Source of the DNA: Dysgonomonas sp. HDW5A
GTDB lineage: Bacteria > Bacteroidota > Bacteroidia > Bacteroidales > Dysgonomonadaceae
Length of the DNA stretch: 64,000 bases
NCBI RefSeq assembly: GCF_011299555.1
Contig: NZ_CP049857.1
Location: 2,790,001 to 2,854,000 of the forward strand
Direction: 5' to 3'
In this document: piece after piece, positions 1 to 9,837 of the stretch
Layout of the letters: the number at the start of each line of letters is the position of its first letter
Position numbering within the stretch: the first letter of the stretch is position 1
Translations under genes and position numbers: made by a program
Notes under the pieces: model-generated
What the model was told of the DNA's origin: nothing
Databases searched by the model: none
Seen by the model: the letters and a program-made list of their open reading frames with translations, nothing else

Positions 1-1831
1 TTTTGCTGGCTTTTCCGTCTCTTATCGCTACAGCCTTCAAATCGGCATTTGCCTTTATCTCGATTGGCTGAGTATATTTAGAACTTTTCTCAGTGGGTGC
101 CGTTCCATCCAAAGTGTAATAGATAGGTGCATTATCTGCTGTAGCTAAAGTAACCGTAATAGCTTTCTTCTCTGCACTGGGTTCAATTTTGCTTGATATG
201 TCAAATATATGTTTTGCATAGTTAAACCCTAAGCGGTCATATAGTTTCAAAAGTCTATTCAAACGAGGCAGAAAGGTTGTGAAGTCTTTCTTCGAAGGTT
301 CGGTCCATTGCACTTCTGCCAGAGCAGCCATCCGTGGCAATACCATATACTCTACATGTTTCGAATCAGCAATATATTCAGTCCATAAATTGGCCTGTGT
401 TCCTATAATATATTTTTGCTCATCAACACTTAATTCAGATGGAACTGGTTCGAAAGCGTACACTTTCTCGATAGGAGTATATCCTCCGATTGCCAGAGGT
501 TCATCCTGAGTATCGCGTGTTTGATAGGCATCAAAATACAAGTGGCTGTTAGGTGTCATTATAGCGTCGTGCTGTTGTTTTGCAGCTGCTATTCCTCCCT
601 CCATACCTCTCCACGACATTACAGTCGCATTTGGAGCTAAGCCTCCTTCAAGAATCTCGTCCCAACCGATTATTTGACGACCTCTGCTATTTAGAAATTT
701 CTCGATTCGTGAAATAACATAGCTTTGCAGTTTGTCTTCGGCAGAGTGGTTTGCATCAGCTTTCAGACCTTCTGCTTTTATTTTAGCCTGACATTTAGGA
801 CATGTTTTCCATCTTACTTTAGGACATTCGTCTCCACCTACGTGTATGTATGTTGAAGGGAACAGTTCGATTACTTCACCATACACATCTTCAAGAAAAG
901 TATATATACTGTCGTTACCGGCACAAAGGACATCGTCAAAAACGCCCCATTCTCCACTCACTTTATAGGGACCGCCCGTACAGCCCAAGTTTGGATAAGT
1001 GGCTAATGCTGCCAACATATGCCCCGGAAGATCCACTTCGGGTATGATGGTAATGAATTTCTTTTGAGCATAAGCTACTATATCTTTGATTTCTTCCTGA
1101 GTATAAAAACCACCATAAGGTTTTCCGTCAAATTCGCCCGAGTTCCGCCCGATTACGGTCTGATCGCGTTGTGATCCGATTTTGGTTAATTCGGGATGTT
1201 TCTTTATCTCTATTCTCCAGCCCTGATCATCAGTAATATGCCAGTGGAAACGGTTGATATTGTGTAATGCCAGTATATCAATATATTTCTTGATAAATTC
1301 GGCAGGAAAGAAATGACGGCTAACATCGAGCATCATCCCGCGATATGCAAAACGGGGATAGTCTTTTATATCTACAGCCGGAAATACGACCGTGTTTTCT
1401 GTTGCATCGGCAGGCATCGATTTACGCAAAGTTTGTACACCATAGAATGTACCGGCATCGTCCGAACCGTTGATAATTATTTGTTTATTATTTACAGTAA
1501 GGTTGTATGATTCGGGTTTATCAGCTTTATAATCAGCTTTAAGGATAATCACATTATCTGCAGACTCTTCATCTGTAACTTTCAGATCGATTCCTGTACT
1601 GAATTTAATGTATTCGGATAAAAATTCGGCAGTTTGCTTTTGGATATCACTGCCTTTAGGGTAAACAATTTTAGTACTGCTGTTCAGCGTAAATACTTCT
1701 CCTTCGGACTTCGTTATTTCCTGAGGTAATGGGATAACGGCGTAATCTGCTTCCACAGCAGGCTTATTACCGCACCCGACCAATAGTATTGATGCTAAAA
1801 GGCAAAAGATAGTTTTCTTAAGTGTTTTCAT
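1..1831 (-). CDS. Beta-N-acetylhexosaminidase, GH20 family lipoprotein (C-terminus beyond window)
   Basis: The frame is open from the ATG at 1829-1831 to the left window edge, about 610 codons, so the C-terminus is missing. The N-terminus has a lipoprotein signal with lipobox LVGC, placing the enzyme on the cell surface or in the periplasm. A GH20b-type N-terminal domain is followed by the TIM barrel, with the GH20 catalytic Asp-Glu pair in the motif HVGGDECPKVRW and the downstream motif GTQANLWTEYI. After the barrel comes a chitobiase-type C-terminal domain (TLDGTAPTEKS). Such enzymes remove terminal GlcNAc or GalNAc from glycans and chitooligosaccharides. It stands alone, divergent from the next gene, with a weak -7-like TATCTTTA box at 1862-1869 on its strand. 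The family call is secure; the natural substrate is not. Confidence 0.95.
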   Translation of the reverse strand, partial: MKTLKKTIFCLLASILLVGCGNKPAVEADYAVIPLPQEITKSEGEVFTLNSSTKIVYPKGSDIQKQTAEFLSEYIKFSTGIDLKVTDEESADNVIILKADYKADKPESYNLTVNNKQIIINGSDDAGTFYGVQTLRKSMPADATENTVVFPAVDIKDYPRFAYRGMMLDVSRHFFPAEFIKKYIDILALHNINRFHWHITDDQGWRIEIKKHPELTKIGSQRDQTVIGRNSGEFDGKPYGGFYTQEEIKDIVAYAQKKFITIIPEVDLPGHMLAALATYPNLGCTGGPYKVSGEWGVFDDVLCAGNDSIYTFLEDVYGEVIELFPSTYIHVGGDECPKVRWKTCPKCQAKIKAEGLKADANHSAEDKLQSYVISRIEKFLNSRGRQIIGWDEILEGGLAPNATVMSWRGMEGGIAAAKQQHDAIMTPNSHLYFDAYQTRDTQDEPLAIGGYTPIEKVYAFEPVPSELSVDEQKYIIGTQANLWTEYIADSKHVEYMVLPRMAALAEVQWTEPSKKDFTTFLPRLNRLLKLYDRLGFNYAKHIFDISSKIEPSAEKKAITVTLATADNAPIYYTLDGTAPTEKSSKYTQPIEIKANADLKAVAIRDGKASK

Positions 1832-2074
1832 TGGTAAATGGTTTAAAAAATGTTCAAACTTTAAAGATATAGAAATAAGATTATTCATGAATAAGGTAAA
1901 TCTTAATTAACATTTAGGGAGAGCTTCTATTCGAAAATAATTGTTCAGTGATGTTTATTGCGAGAGACTGCGGAAAAAAGTAGAAAGTAAATGTGCTATT
2001 TTAAGGAGATTCGGACTAAAAATAATAATTTAGTGAAATTAAAGTCGAAAGATAAATAATAAATACTGTATCAT

Positions 2075-2722
2075 ATGGATGTCTATTTTATATCGGGAAT
2101 GTCGGCCAACTGCAAAGTATTCGATACAATTGAGCTGCCTTATGGTTTCGAAAAGAAATATATAGAGTGGTTAATGCCAAATGAAGGCGAATTACTATCC
2201 GAATATACCCGGCGTATGTCTGTCAATATAGATACATCAAAACCTTTTGTATTAGTAGGATATTCATTTGGAGGTATTATTGTCCAAGAGATGAATAAAT
2301 TTCTTACGCCAAACAAGACGATCATAATAGCATCGATGAAAGTAGGGGATGAAATGCCTGCTCTTTTCAGAGTGGGGCATAGAATAAAATTCACTGAATA
2401 TTTACCAATAGGCTTCTTTAAAACAAGTGATTTGGTTTTTGATTTTTTTTCTCGCTTTGTATACCATGCTAAACGCGAAGATATGGAGAAATACGTATCA
2501 TATACCGACCCGTTTTATACGAAATGGAGTTTGTTTCAGATACTCAATTGGCATTCAACCTTTCAGTGTCCTAACCTCTACCATATACATGGAACAAAAG
2601 ACCAGATGTTTCCATTTAAAGGCGTGAAAGATGTTTATCCTGTAGAAGGTGCAGATCACTTATTGGTAATAAAAAAGAGTAAGGAGGTAAGCCGAATTTT
2701 AGATGAAATTTTGCACAAATGA
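2075..2722 (+). CDS. Alpha/beta hydrolase
   Basis: This 215-residue cytoplasmic protein has no signal peptide. The nucleophile elbow GYSFGG puts the serine at residue 64. An acidic residue follows in GTKDQMFP, and the last strand carries GADHLL with the presumed catalytic His. These are the parts of an alpha/beta-hydrolase triad in the usual order, and the length is typical of small esterase or thioesterase-like members. The substrate cannot be told from sequence. It is a single gene between the divergent GH20 gene and a methyltransferase, preceded by an A/T-rich leader of the Bacteroidota type. Confidence 0.85.
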   Translation: MDVYFISGMSANCKVFDTIELPYGFEKKYIEWLMPNEGELLSEYTRRMSVNIDTSKPFVLVGYSFGGIIVQEMNKFLTPNKTIIIASMKVGDEMPALFRVGHRIKFTEYLPIGFFKTSDLVFDFFSRFVYHAKREDMEKYVSYTDPFYTKWSLFQILNWHSTFQCPNLYHIHGTKDQMFPFKGVKDVYPVEGADHLLVIKKSKEVSRILDEILHK

Positions 2723-2853
2723 TGGTTGTAAAACATCTGAAAATACAGAGTATTAAAGTTCTTGTATTTGTTGTATTTTAAAATAAATTGTGGGAAGAAT
2801 ATTTTTACTGTAGATTTATGTAATTATTTACATCTTGCTAAAATTGTTTAGTT

Positions 2854-3477
2854 ATGATCGCAAACTTAATCAGTAAAAATAATAGAACTTCAAAATATAA
2901 ATTATTCTTGGATGTAATAAGACCTTTGGAATCTGATAAAATATTGGATGTAGGGGTTAATAATTGGGAGTATTCCCCTGTAGATAACTTTTTAGAGAAA
3001 AACTATCCATATTTAGAGAATATCACAGCTTTGAGTGTTGATACTAATGAGGAATTTAAGAAAAGATACCCAAAGGTTAATTCAATTGTATATGATGGGT
3101 TTTATTTTCCTTTTGAAGATAAATCTTTCGATATCGGTTGGTCTAATGCAGTCATAGAACATGTTGGAGATATAGAAAGACAAGTTCTGTTCTTAAAAGA
3201 ACTCAAAAGAACTTGCAAGAGAGTATACTTCACTACCCCAAATAGATATTTTCCTTTTGAAGTGCATACCAGATACCCGTTGATTCATTGGCTTCCCAAG
3301 CGCATATTTGATAGAATATTACAATTTACTCCCCAGAAATGGGCTTCGGGCGATTATATGTATTTACTCTCGCGAAAGAAGCTTGAGAAAATTTTAAAAG
3401 AAGCAGGAATTACCGATTATAAGATATACAAGAATCGTTTTTGCGGCTTCACTATGGATTTTAGTATCATTATCTAA
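2854..3477 (+). CDS. SAM-dependent methyltransferase, class I
   Basis: This 207-residue protein has a Rossmann-type methyltransferase core. The SAM-binding motif I region is ILDVGVNN (about residues 29-36). An acidic strand end ALSVDTNEE follows, then FPFEDKSFDIGWSNAVIEHV, the usual Methyltransf_11 post-I and motif II-III pattern, and FTTPNRYFPFEVHT, seen in glycan and lipid methyltransferases. The glycine-poor motif I (DVGVNN instead of DxGxGxG) is slightly unusual. The gene is visibly richer in A/T than its neighbours, so horizontal origin is possible but unproven. No partner gene suggests a substrate. Confidence 0.8.
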   Translation: MIANLISKNNRTSKYKLFLDVIRPLESDKILDVGVNNWEYSPVDNFLEKNYPYLENITALSVDTNEEFKKRYPKVNSIVYDGFYFPFEDKSFDIGWSNAVIEHVGDIERQVLFLKELKRTCKRVYFTTPNRYFPFEVHTRYPLIHWLPKRIFDRILQFTPQKWASGDYMYLLSRKKLEKILKEAGITDYKIYKNRFCGFTMDFSIII

Positions 3478-3492
3478 AATATATGATCTTAC

Positions 3493-4725
3493 TTATTCGT
3501 ATTTACCCACTGTCGATTTTCCTAAGCTCACTACCGATGGTATAATGAAGAATAAACATCCGATCAGGCAGATTGCAATTCCTGCGATAACAAATACATT
3601 GGTTATCCCGATAGCATCAGCAACAAATCCGGTCGCTAACAATCCAGGTATAGAAGGCATCAGCATCAAACTGTCGTAAGTCGAAAATGCACGCCCCAAG
3701 AGAGACGGATCTATTTTGGTTTGAAGTATGACCGTAAAAGCACTGTTCCAGATAGCGCCACCAATACCACTGATTCCTGTTAGGGCGATGAACCAAATAA
3801 GTCCGTTTGCAGGCAGCAATCCCGATAGTAGAGAGGTTAACCCGATAATAATACTAAAAGTACCAATGAGTACAATTTTATTCATCATCTTTATTTTTTT
3901 CATACCGATAAGTGCCCCTCCTATAAATATACCGACTCCCCACGCAGCCTCAACAATACTCATGTCGTATGTATCTCCCATAAAATGAGTAAGGGTAATA
4001 AGCGGAAATAATGCTGATATGGGAATGATAAAAAATAACATCGCAATATCACAGAGTAGTACCCATTTGAGACCTTGTGTGCCAAATATAGCGTGTAGTC
4101 CTTCTTTTATTTCTCCCATAATATTGGGTAGTTTGTCAGTAACTTTCTTTTCGGGATTGGGAATCGTAACAAAGAGCAGCGACACGCAGGCTATTACTGC
4201 CCCTATAATATCGAGGGACAATACATAAGTCATATCCATGATATTTATAAGTAATGCAGCCAATGCAGGACCTGCTATATTACTGATCGAAAAAATCATC
4301 TGATTAACCCCGGCTACTCTCATCAGTTCCGATTCGGGAGCCAATAGCGGAACACTGGCTTGCATGGCAGGGGTATGAAAAGCACTGCCCGCCGAACGTA
4401 ATATCAACAGCAGATATATCTGCCAGATAGTAACCGAATCAAAATAAAACATAAGACACATGATAGCCGTACAAATGGCTATGAAGCTATCTGCAAATAT
4501 CATGGTTAATTTTCGGTTCCAGCGATCTACAAAAACACCTGTAAACAATCCGAGTACAAGCTGAGGCAGAAGAGTAGCTATCATGGCATAGGCTAATACT
4601 TCGGCCGATTCGGTTTTTAGGCTAAGCCAAAATACAACCGCATATCCGACGATCGAACTGGTGAGGGTCGAGAATAACTGACCACTCCATATTATTGCAA
4701 AAGTTTTTTTCCAATTATTATTCAT
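3493..4725 (-). CDS. MFS transporter, MefA/EntS-like efflux protein
   Basis: This 410-residue integral membrane protein has about twelve hydrophobic segments. The N-terminal half has the MFS loop 2-3 signature in FTGVFVDRWNRKLTMIF, and the start (NNNWKKTFAIIWSGQLFSTL) resembles macrolide- and siderophore-efflux MFS proteins. It probably exports a small molecule by proton antiport at the inner membrane. It is monocistronic, with its own -7 box at 4925-4932 on the minus strand, and converges with the methyltransferase gene 15 bp away. The specificity is unknown, and an antibiotic-resistance role should not be assumed from the similarity. Confidence 0.88.
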   Translation of the reverse strand: MNNNWKKTFAIIWSGQLFSTLTSSIVGYAVVFWLSLKTESAEVLAYAMIATLLPQLVLGLFTGVFVDRWNRKLTMIFADSFIAICTAIMCLMFYFDSVTIWQIYLLLILRSAGSAFHTPAMQASVPLLAPESELMRVAGVNQMIFSISNIAGPALAALLINIMDMTYVLSLDIIGAVIACVSLLFVTIPNPEKKVTDKLPNIMGEIKEGLHAIFGTQGLKWVLLCDIAMLFFIIPISALFPLITLTHFMGDTYDMSIVEAAWGVGIFIGGALIGMKKIKMMNKIVLIGTFSIIIGLTSLLSGLLPANGLIWFIALTGISGIGGAIWNSAFTVILQTKIDPSLLGRAFSTYDSLMLMPSIPGLLATGFVADAIGITNVFVIAGIAICLIGCLFFIIPSVVSLGKSTVGKYE

Positions 4726-4924
4726 TGGGAATATTTTATTGATAGCGTATTACTTTTTCTCTTGTAGAGAAAGTAAGCATGAGATTATAAACTAATAAAC
4801 GGGATAAAAGTTCTCCAAAGATTTTTGGAGTAAGCACTAATTGGCTGTATAGCCTAGCTATATAGCTAATATTGTATTGGAGCGAGTAATAAACATTATA
4901 ATATCTCTGTTTTTTTAGGGATGG

Positions 4925-4932
4925 CAAAGATA
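4925..4932 (-). promoter_or_regulatory. Bacteroidota -7 promoter box for the MFS gene
   Basis: On the minus strand this reads TATCTTTG, a perfect TAnnTTTG box. It lies about 200 bp before the MFS start at 4725. No clear TTTG -33 element was seen at the usual 19-21 nt spacing. The 4733-4924 leader holds no convincing gene. Confidence 0.6.
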
Positions 4933-5019
4933 GTACTTTTTAGTAAAGGTATTTTGATCTTTAAGGTTTTTAATATTTCATTGATCTGAAAAAGAAATGA
5001 AAAGCCGGAGAATAAAAAT

Positions 5020-5048
5020 ATCCCCTTTCATGAAAAATAAAAGGGGAT
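5020..5048 (-). terminator. Rho-independent terminator after the portal/connector operon
   Basis: An inverted repeat of nine base pairs (ATCCCCTTT with AAAGGGGAT) lies 11 bp beyond the stop of the connector gene. On the minus strand it is followed by a T-rich run. It ends the operon that starts at 6750. Confidence 0.75.
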
Positions 5049-5058
5049 AGGTTATACA

Positions 5059-5574
5059 TTACTGTTTCGGAAAATAAAATCCACTATCGAAAGGAGTAGA
5101 CTGCTGACCGCATGACGAACAATAATCTTTATCAGGTTTCCACAGAGGATATTTCTCTTTGGACGAACAAAGAAAATCGGTTAACAGGCTGACAAAAATC
5201 TCGGCATCATCCCGAATCCAGCGGCGGAGTTGAGCCACATCCTTGATGTCGATACCCTTGCTGTTTTCACTTTCGCGAATAGTTATTCCTTTATTTACGA
5301 TGGTTGCCCAATGAAAAGGTAATCCCTGATAGATGGCAAAGAACGCTAACGCAGGAGCAATTTTTACAACAAGATTGCTATTGGATTCATCCAGAGAGTT
5401 CTGTGAAATCTGAAGTTTTAATTCGCTCATCAACGATTCGCCTAATAAGGGGGCAATATATAACTCCTGAGCAATAGACAGGTAAGGAACAAATTCGGTA
5501 AGATCGGTATTTCCCGTAATTGGAGAATGCAGTTTAAACAACTCCTCGTTTATTAATGTGATAGGTGTATACAT
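5059..5574 (-). CDS. Phage head-tail connector-like protein (DUF6712-like)
   Basis: This 171-residue soluble protein is encoded 27 bp downstream of the portal gene on the same strand, so the two form an operon. It is largely helical (FVPYLSIAQELYIAPLLGESLMS, then a helix around residues 70-90). This resembles the small head-completion or connector proteins found beside portals in Bacteroidota prophages, which I associate with the DUF6712 family. The C-terminus has a CSSCG pair that could bind metal or form a disulphide. It shares the promoter motif at 6776-6786 and ends in a good terminator. The connector role rests mainly on position next to the portal and general resemblance. Confidence 0.6.
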   Translation of the reverse strand: MYTPITLINEELFKLHSPITGNTDLTEFVPYLSIAQELYIAPLLGESLMSELKLQISQNSLDESNSNLVVKIAPALAFFAIYQGLPFHWATIVNKGITIRESENSKGIDIKDVAQLRRWIRDDAEIFVSLLTDFLCSSKEKYPLWKPDKDYCSSCGQQSTPFDSGFYFPKQ

Positions 5575-5601
5575 CGGTTTTATAGTTTTTTGATGAGCAA
5601 A

Positions 5602-6750
5602 TCAGATGGCTGGAGACTCTTGTTTCGAGGGTTCATCACTGCTGATTTTACCTTCATACTCTTTTATTTGTGTTATAACTTCCAGTTCTTTTACAGTTAA
5701 CTTATTATATCCGTTGTTGATTACGAAAATATTCAACGTATCCAGAATTTTACGACGGAGTTTGTGAATGACAGTGTAATTGTATAAAATAAAAGAGTTG
5801 ATTATCTCACTCGCATTGCCACTCAAATTACCCGAACCCGAAATACCTGCAAGAGTAGGAGAGGAGAGTCGGTGAGCCGATATAATTTTCTGGAAAATAA
5901 CTTCATTGACGTTGTTGTATAAGTCGGCATTGCCACTGGCTGTGAAAGGCGTTACTTCGGGTTTGATATCCTGACTTTCTCCGTATAGAACAACAATTGA
6001 ATTGGCTCCGTTTGTGCCCGCAAAAGAAGCTGTCATGTCTTTGTTAAACTGTTGTTTAGCCTCATCACCGGGGTTACTTGGTATGGTGATAATTACCGAA
6101 GGTGCAAAGCCATTATTTATAGAATTACGATAAAACTTACCTAATAAACCATCGGCTTCTATGTAATTGAGTGCCGAAAAGTAATGAGGTACAGGGTAAT
6201 AATCTAAACTTGGCTCGTAATCTTTGTAATAATACAGATAAGGCACACCCTGCTGCAACTCTTCAGAAGCATATGCTTTTATCTGTGCGGGTGCATATTG
6301 TCCACTGGTTTTTCGCCAATCATTTGACAAGAAAAAATTAAGAGGTGTACCATATTCATTGGTTTCTCCTACACGTATTTTACTGAAATCGGTATGAAAG
6401 AGGCTGACATTACTCCCGTTCTTATTGAGTACAACTTGAAAACAAAAACCACCGAAAGTCGTATAATCTTTGGCTATCTTCTCTATTAAAGTATCCCAGT
6501 CTTCGTTCGTATTAGGCTGCCCCGAGTACAATGTATCATCTATGCCCGAACCGCATATATATGTCACTTTGTTTTCTATGATCGACTTATTTACTGCCGA
6601 TTCGTTATTCAGATCAATGATACGTTGAGGCAGATTATTATCTGTTCCATAATTAATCCATCCCTTTGAGTTTCGAGTAAAAGTCGGGTATGTAGGCGTA
6701 TTTGCCGACAGATTGATTACAGAATATCCCATTTTATTCTTCTTTTTCAT
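5602..6750 (-). CDS. Phage portal protein
   Basis: This 382-residue protein would form the dodecameric ring at one capsid vertex through which DNA enters. Recognisable features are the N-terminal stretch WINYGTDNNLPQRIIDL, the crown-side stretch VYICGSG-like segment, and the C-terminal RLSSPTLAGI...GNASEI followed by a long helix (VIHKLRRKILDTLNIF), as in PBSX-type and other portals of Bacteroidota phages. The length is at the short end for portals. The start at 6750 gives MKKKNKMGYS; an internal ATG six codons later is equally possible. The regulon motif lies 25 nt upstream of 6750. No terminase gene precedes it, as it would in a normal prophage; the neighbours on both sides are chromosomal genes. 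Confidence 0.82.
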   Translation of the reverse strand: MKKKNKMGYSVINLSANTPTYPTFTRNSKGWINYGTDNNLPQRIIDLNNESAVNKSIIENKVTYICGSGIDDTLYSGQPNTNEDWDTLIEKIAKDYTTFGGFCFQVVLNKNGSNVSLFHTDFSKIRVGETNEYGTPLNFFLSNDWRKTSGQYAPAQIKAYASEELQQGVPYLYYYKDYEPSLDYYPVPHYFSALNYIEADGLLGKFYRNSINNGFAPSVIITIPSNPGDEAKQQFNKDMTASFAGTNGANSIVVLYGESQDIKPEVTPFTASGNADLYNNVNEVIFQKIISAHRLSSPTLAGISGSGNLSGNASEIINSFILYNYTVIHKLRRKILDTLNIFVINNGYNKLTVKELEVITQIKEYEGKISSDEPSKQESPAI

Positions 6751-6775
6751 ACTTCGATTGCTTCTGTGTTTTCAG

Positions 6776-6786
6776 TATAGATAAAA
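6776..6786 (-). promoter_or_regulatory. Particle-regulon motif TTTTATCTATA before the portal operon
   Basis: The minus strand reads TTTTATCTATA, ending 25 nt before the portal start. The same 11-mer, with at most two changes, precedes every other phage-like operon in the window. It could be the -10/-7 element for a dedicated sigma factor or a regulator site. Confidence 0.7.
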
Positions 6787-7202
6787 CCCTTGAAGGTAGG
6801 CTTTGAGGCTGTTTACTATTTGCAAAATACCTTTTTTTCAATTTCTAAAACTTTTCTAGAGCATAAGTGTTTATAATTTATGAATTATTTATACTGGAAT
6901 TATATAAATAATCTAAGAAACGATAGAGTTTTGTGTCGTTATTTTTATTTAGAGTGCTCTTTTGCCACAAGTTGTTACGAATGCCGGAAACTAATAAAAT
7001 TGTTTTGGTGGGAATAATTATTTGAAAGGTACCAGTAGTAGATAAGGATTTTCTTGTATACTGGTTTTATATACTAAAATTCAACTCAATAGTAGAGTTC
7101 GATATAACAGAACATAATTCAGAAAATATTTTACTGTTTATGTCTATAATAATCAACTTTTACATGGCTAGTCTAAAAAGGATTCTTAAGTTTTTTTATG
7201 TA
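6787..7202. other. Gene-free AT-rich intergenic stretch
   Basis: No coding frame with a plausible start and Bacteroidota codon pattern is visible here. The stretch separates the portal operon from the antiporter gene and ends in a strong hairpin at 7203-7237. An uncharacterised small RNA running rightward to that hairpin is possible but no promoter stands out. Confidence 0.4.
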
Positions 7203-7237
7203 AAACGAGCTACAACTTCTGCAAAAGTAGCTCGTTT
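7203..7237 (+). terminator. Strong hairpin terminator
   Basis: Stem AAACGAGCTAC paired with GTAGCTCGTTT, loop of 13 nt, followed by TTCTTCTTTTTC on the plus strand. A second short hairpin with the shared AAGTCTCAGACTT core follows at about 7249-7262. The antiporter gene points towards it from the right, so it may act for that gene in the other direction. Confidence 0.6.
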
Positions 7238-7353
7238 CTTCTTTTTCTAAGTCTCAGACTTTTTTATCGTTTGTTGTAGGAAAAATCTATAGTGTCTATC
7301 CCGTGATTATTAGAAATGTAATTGCTTTAACAGGATAAGACCGAGACTCTTCA

Positions 7354-9609
7354 TCATTGGTTTATATTCTCAGCAAAATGATCCAGCTTATTCTGTTCAC
7401 CCGCAAGCCACAATATATCACCCTCTTCTAATATTGTATTTGCCGATATATCGGTAATGGCTTCATCGTTGCGGTCTATACCAATAATCATGGTATCTGT
7501 TTTTTCTCTTATCTGAGAATCTTTAATTGCTTTTCCAATTAATGAGCAACCCTCTTCCAATTCATATTGAGTGAGGCTTATTTGATATTGAGTACTGGTA
7601 TGCTGTTTCAATCTCTTCTCTTCGAGAGCAGTAATAAATGTTTGTAGTTCTTCATCCGTACCGGCAACAATAAGTTTATCGAATGGGTAGATACATTCGT
7701 TCGGATCGGGAATGTTTATTTTAAGATCACCCCTGATTATACTAACTATATCTACACCTGTAGTTTGTCTGAAATTAAGTTCCGCCAAAGTTTTTCCTAT
7801 TCGTGGCGAATCTTGAGGAACTTCGATTTCTTCAAGGTGGATGTTTTTATTCAAAAGATCGGTCTTTACCTGCTGATTGATTGTGCCTTCTTTATCTTCG
7901 GAAAGCTCTTTGTCATTTAAGTTCTCCAGAAACTGCTTTTCCATCTTATTGGTTTGTTTTTTAAACCCTTGGAAGAAAGTAATTCCGATAGCAATAACTA
8001 CCGAGGTTACAAGTAGCAGACCTGTTGCTCTGGGGAATAGAGGGATAAGCACCATAAGGATAAGAATCACACACAAGGCAATCCGTAATAAATTGAGTGC
8101 AATTAAAGCACCCTTGTTAAAGTGATTATCTTTCCATAACCTTTCATGCTCTTCGGTTTTGCTGTTATTTCTCATGATAGCCTGCATAAACGGTCCCATG
8201 AGCAGGATAGTTATGATAGCTGCTGCGATTCGTCCTCCCAAGTTAGGAATATAACTCATTATAGGCCAGTAGAGGAGTTCTCTGCAAGTAAAGAAAACAG
8301 CCAGCGATAAGACAAAATAAATAGCTACGGTGGTAATCACTTTTTTAAGTAAAACATTCCAGTCGTTCTGTCTGTTAACTGTTTTACGACTCGATGAAGA
8401 ATAGCCCGTAATCAGTTTGTTCCATTTAGGAGGTATTCTTTTCTCTATAGCTTCATATATAGGTGTCGAAGCCTTTATAAAGTACGGGGTTGTAAAGGTC
8501 GTGATGACCGATACTGCTACTATTATGGGATATATAAAGTTGCTGATAACACCCAATTGCATACCGAGTGTAGCTATGATAAATGAAAATTCGCCAATTT
8601 GCGCTAAACTAAATCCAGCCTGTATAGATACTTTGAGGCCTTCGCCCGAAGCGAGAACACCCAAAGAGGCAAATATTACACGACCTACCAGAACTACTAC
8701 AGTAAGAATGAGGATAGGAATGGCATACTCCAGAACAATACTTGGAACTATCATCATACCTACCGAAACAAAAAATACTGCTCCGAACAGATTTTTGATA
8801 GGTTCGATAAGATGCTCTATGTGCTTCGATTCGATGGTTTCGGCAAGTATCGATCCCATAATAAAGGCTCCCAGTGCCGCCGAAAAACCAACTGTATCGG
8901 CAAATAATACCATACCCAGACATAAACCTACGGCTACAATAACCAAAGTTTCGTCGTTGAGGTGTTTCTTCAGTTTTTTAAGGAAGGTTGGTATCAGGTA
9001 AATACCTACTACAAACCATATCATCATGAAGAATACGAGTTTAAGGGAATTTTCGAGTAATCCTGACCCTTCTGCATCACCGCTTCCTGCTACTGTTGAC
9101 AATAATACCATCATAAGTATGGCTGCGAGATCTTCTACTATAAGCATCCCGAAGACGATATTTGCAAATTTTTTCTTCTGCAATTTCATATCGTTGAATG
9201 CCTTTATGATAATGGTTGTAGATGACATGGAGAGCATGCCACCCAGAAATACACTTTCCATTTGCGTCCAGCCCAAGAGTTGCCCGATAACGTATCCAAT
9301 GGCTATCATCGATCCCATATTGATGAGGGTGGCAATAGAGGCTGTTCCGCCTACATCTATCAGTTTCTTAAAACTGAATTCGAGTCCGAGGGCAAATAAG
9401 AGAAAAATTACCCCAATCTCCGCCCAGGTGTTTATATTACCTATATCGGCTACGGATGGAAACAGTACGAAATGCGGACTTATCAGGAAACCTGCTACAA
9501 TATAGCCTAGTACAACAGGTTGTTTTAAGAGTTTAAATAATATTGTTACTATTCCGGCTGTTATCAGAATAAGAGCCAAATCACTTACTAATGGAGGGAT
9601 ATGCGACAT
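7354..9609 (-). CDS. Monovalent cation:proton antiporter, CPA2 family, with two TrkA-C domains
   Basis: This 751-residue inner-membrane protein has a Na/H-exchanger domain over about residues 1-385, with about twelve membrane segments and conserved stretches such as GLEFSFKKL and GFSAALGAFIMGSILAE. Several further hydrophobic segments follow (about 415-560). Two cytoplasmic RCK-C/TrkA-C domains close the protein, about 590-670 (IEVPQDSPRIGKTLAEL) and 680-750 (EGCSLIGKAI...GDILWLAGE). There is no RCK-N nucleotide-binding domain, unlike KefB/KefC. It probably exchanges K+ or Na+ for H+ and is gated through the TrkA-C domains. It is a single gene with a -7 box at 9662-9669. Ion specificity is not determinable. 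Confidence 0.92.
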   Translation of the reverse strand: MSHIPPLVSDLALILITAGIVTILFKLLKQPVVLGYIVAGFLISPHFVLFPSVADIGNINTWAEIGVIFLLFALGLEFSFKKLIDVGGTASIATLINMGSMIAIGYVIGQLLGWTQMESVFLGGMLSMSSTTIIIKAFNDMKLQKKKFANIVFGMLIVEDLAAILMMVLLSTVAGSGDAEGSGLLENSLKLVFFMMIWFVVGIYLIPTFLKKLKKHLNDETLVIVAVGLCLGMVLFADTVGFSAALGAFIMGSILAETIESKHIEHLIEPIKNLFGAVFFVSVGMMIVPSIVLEYAIPILILTVVVLVGRVIFASLGVLASGEGLKVSIQAGFSLAQIGEFSFIIATLGMQLGVISNFIYPIIVAVSVITTFTTPYFIKASTPIYEAIEKRIPPKWNKLITGYSSSSRKTVNRQNDWNVLLKKVITTVAIYFVLSLAVFFTCRELLYWPIMSYIPNLGGRIAAAIITILLMGPFMQAIMRNNSKTEEHERLWKDNHFNKGALIALNLLRIALCVILILMVLIPLFPRATGLLLVTSVVIAIGITFFQGFKKQTNKMEKQFLENLNDKELSEDKEGTINQQVKTDLLNKNIHLEEIEVPQDSPRIGKTLAELNFRQTTGVDIVSIIRGDLKINIPDPNECIYPFDKLIVAGTDEELQTFITALEEKRLKQHTSTQYQISLTQYELEEGCSLIGKAIKDSQIREKTDTMIIGIDRNDEAITDISANTILEEGDILWLAGEQNKLDHFAENINQ

Positions 9610-9661
9610 AGAATTTTTATTTCTTTTTGAGCGTTTGTCTTTAAGTTAGACTGCTTTCAAG

Positions 9662-9669
9662 CAAATATA
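9662..9669 (-). promoter_or_regulatory. -7 promoter box of the antiporter gene
   Basis: The minus strand reads TATATTTG, a perfect TAnnTTTG, 52 nt before the start codon at 9609. No clear -33 TTTG was seen. Confidence 0.55.
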
Positions 9670-9784
9670 GTGAAAAAAGGGCGAAAATTCCTATTTTAAG
9701 TATCAGATTGTTATCTTTTTTATCTCTTGTATTCTTTCCGAGGAGTGTTAAATGAGATATTAAAGAGGTCTTTTCCACAAATAA

Positions 9785-9813
9785 AAAAGACAGGCATTAT
9801 GTGCCTGTCTTTT
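9785..9813 (-). terminator. Terminator of kduI
   Basis: A twelve-base-pair stem (AAAAGACAGGCA with TGCCTGTCTTTT) with a five-base loop starts 24 bp after the kduI stop. On the minus strand it runs into TTTTTTATTTG. Confidence 0.85.
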
Positions 9814-9837
9814 GCTCTATATATGTCTTTGAGGAAC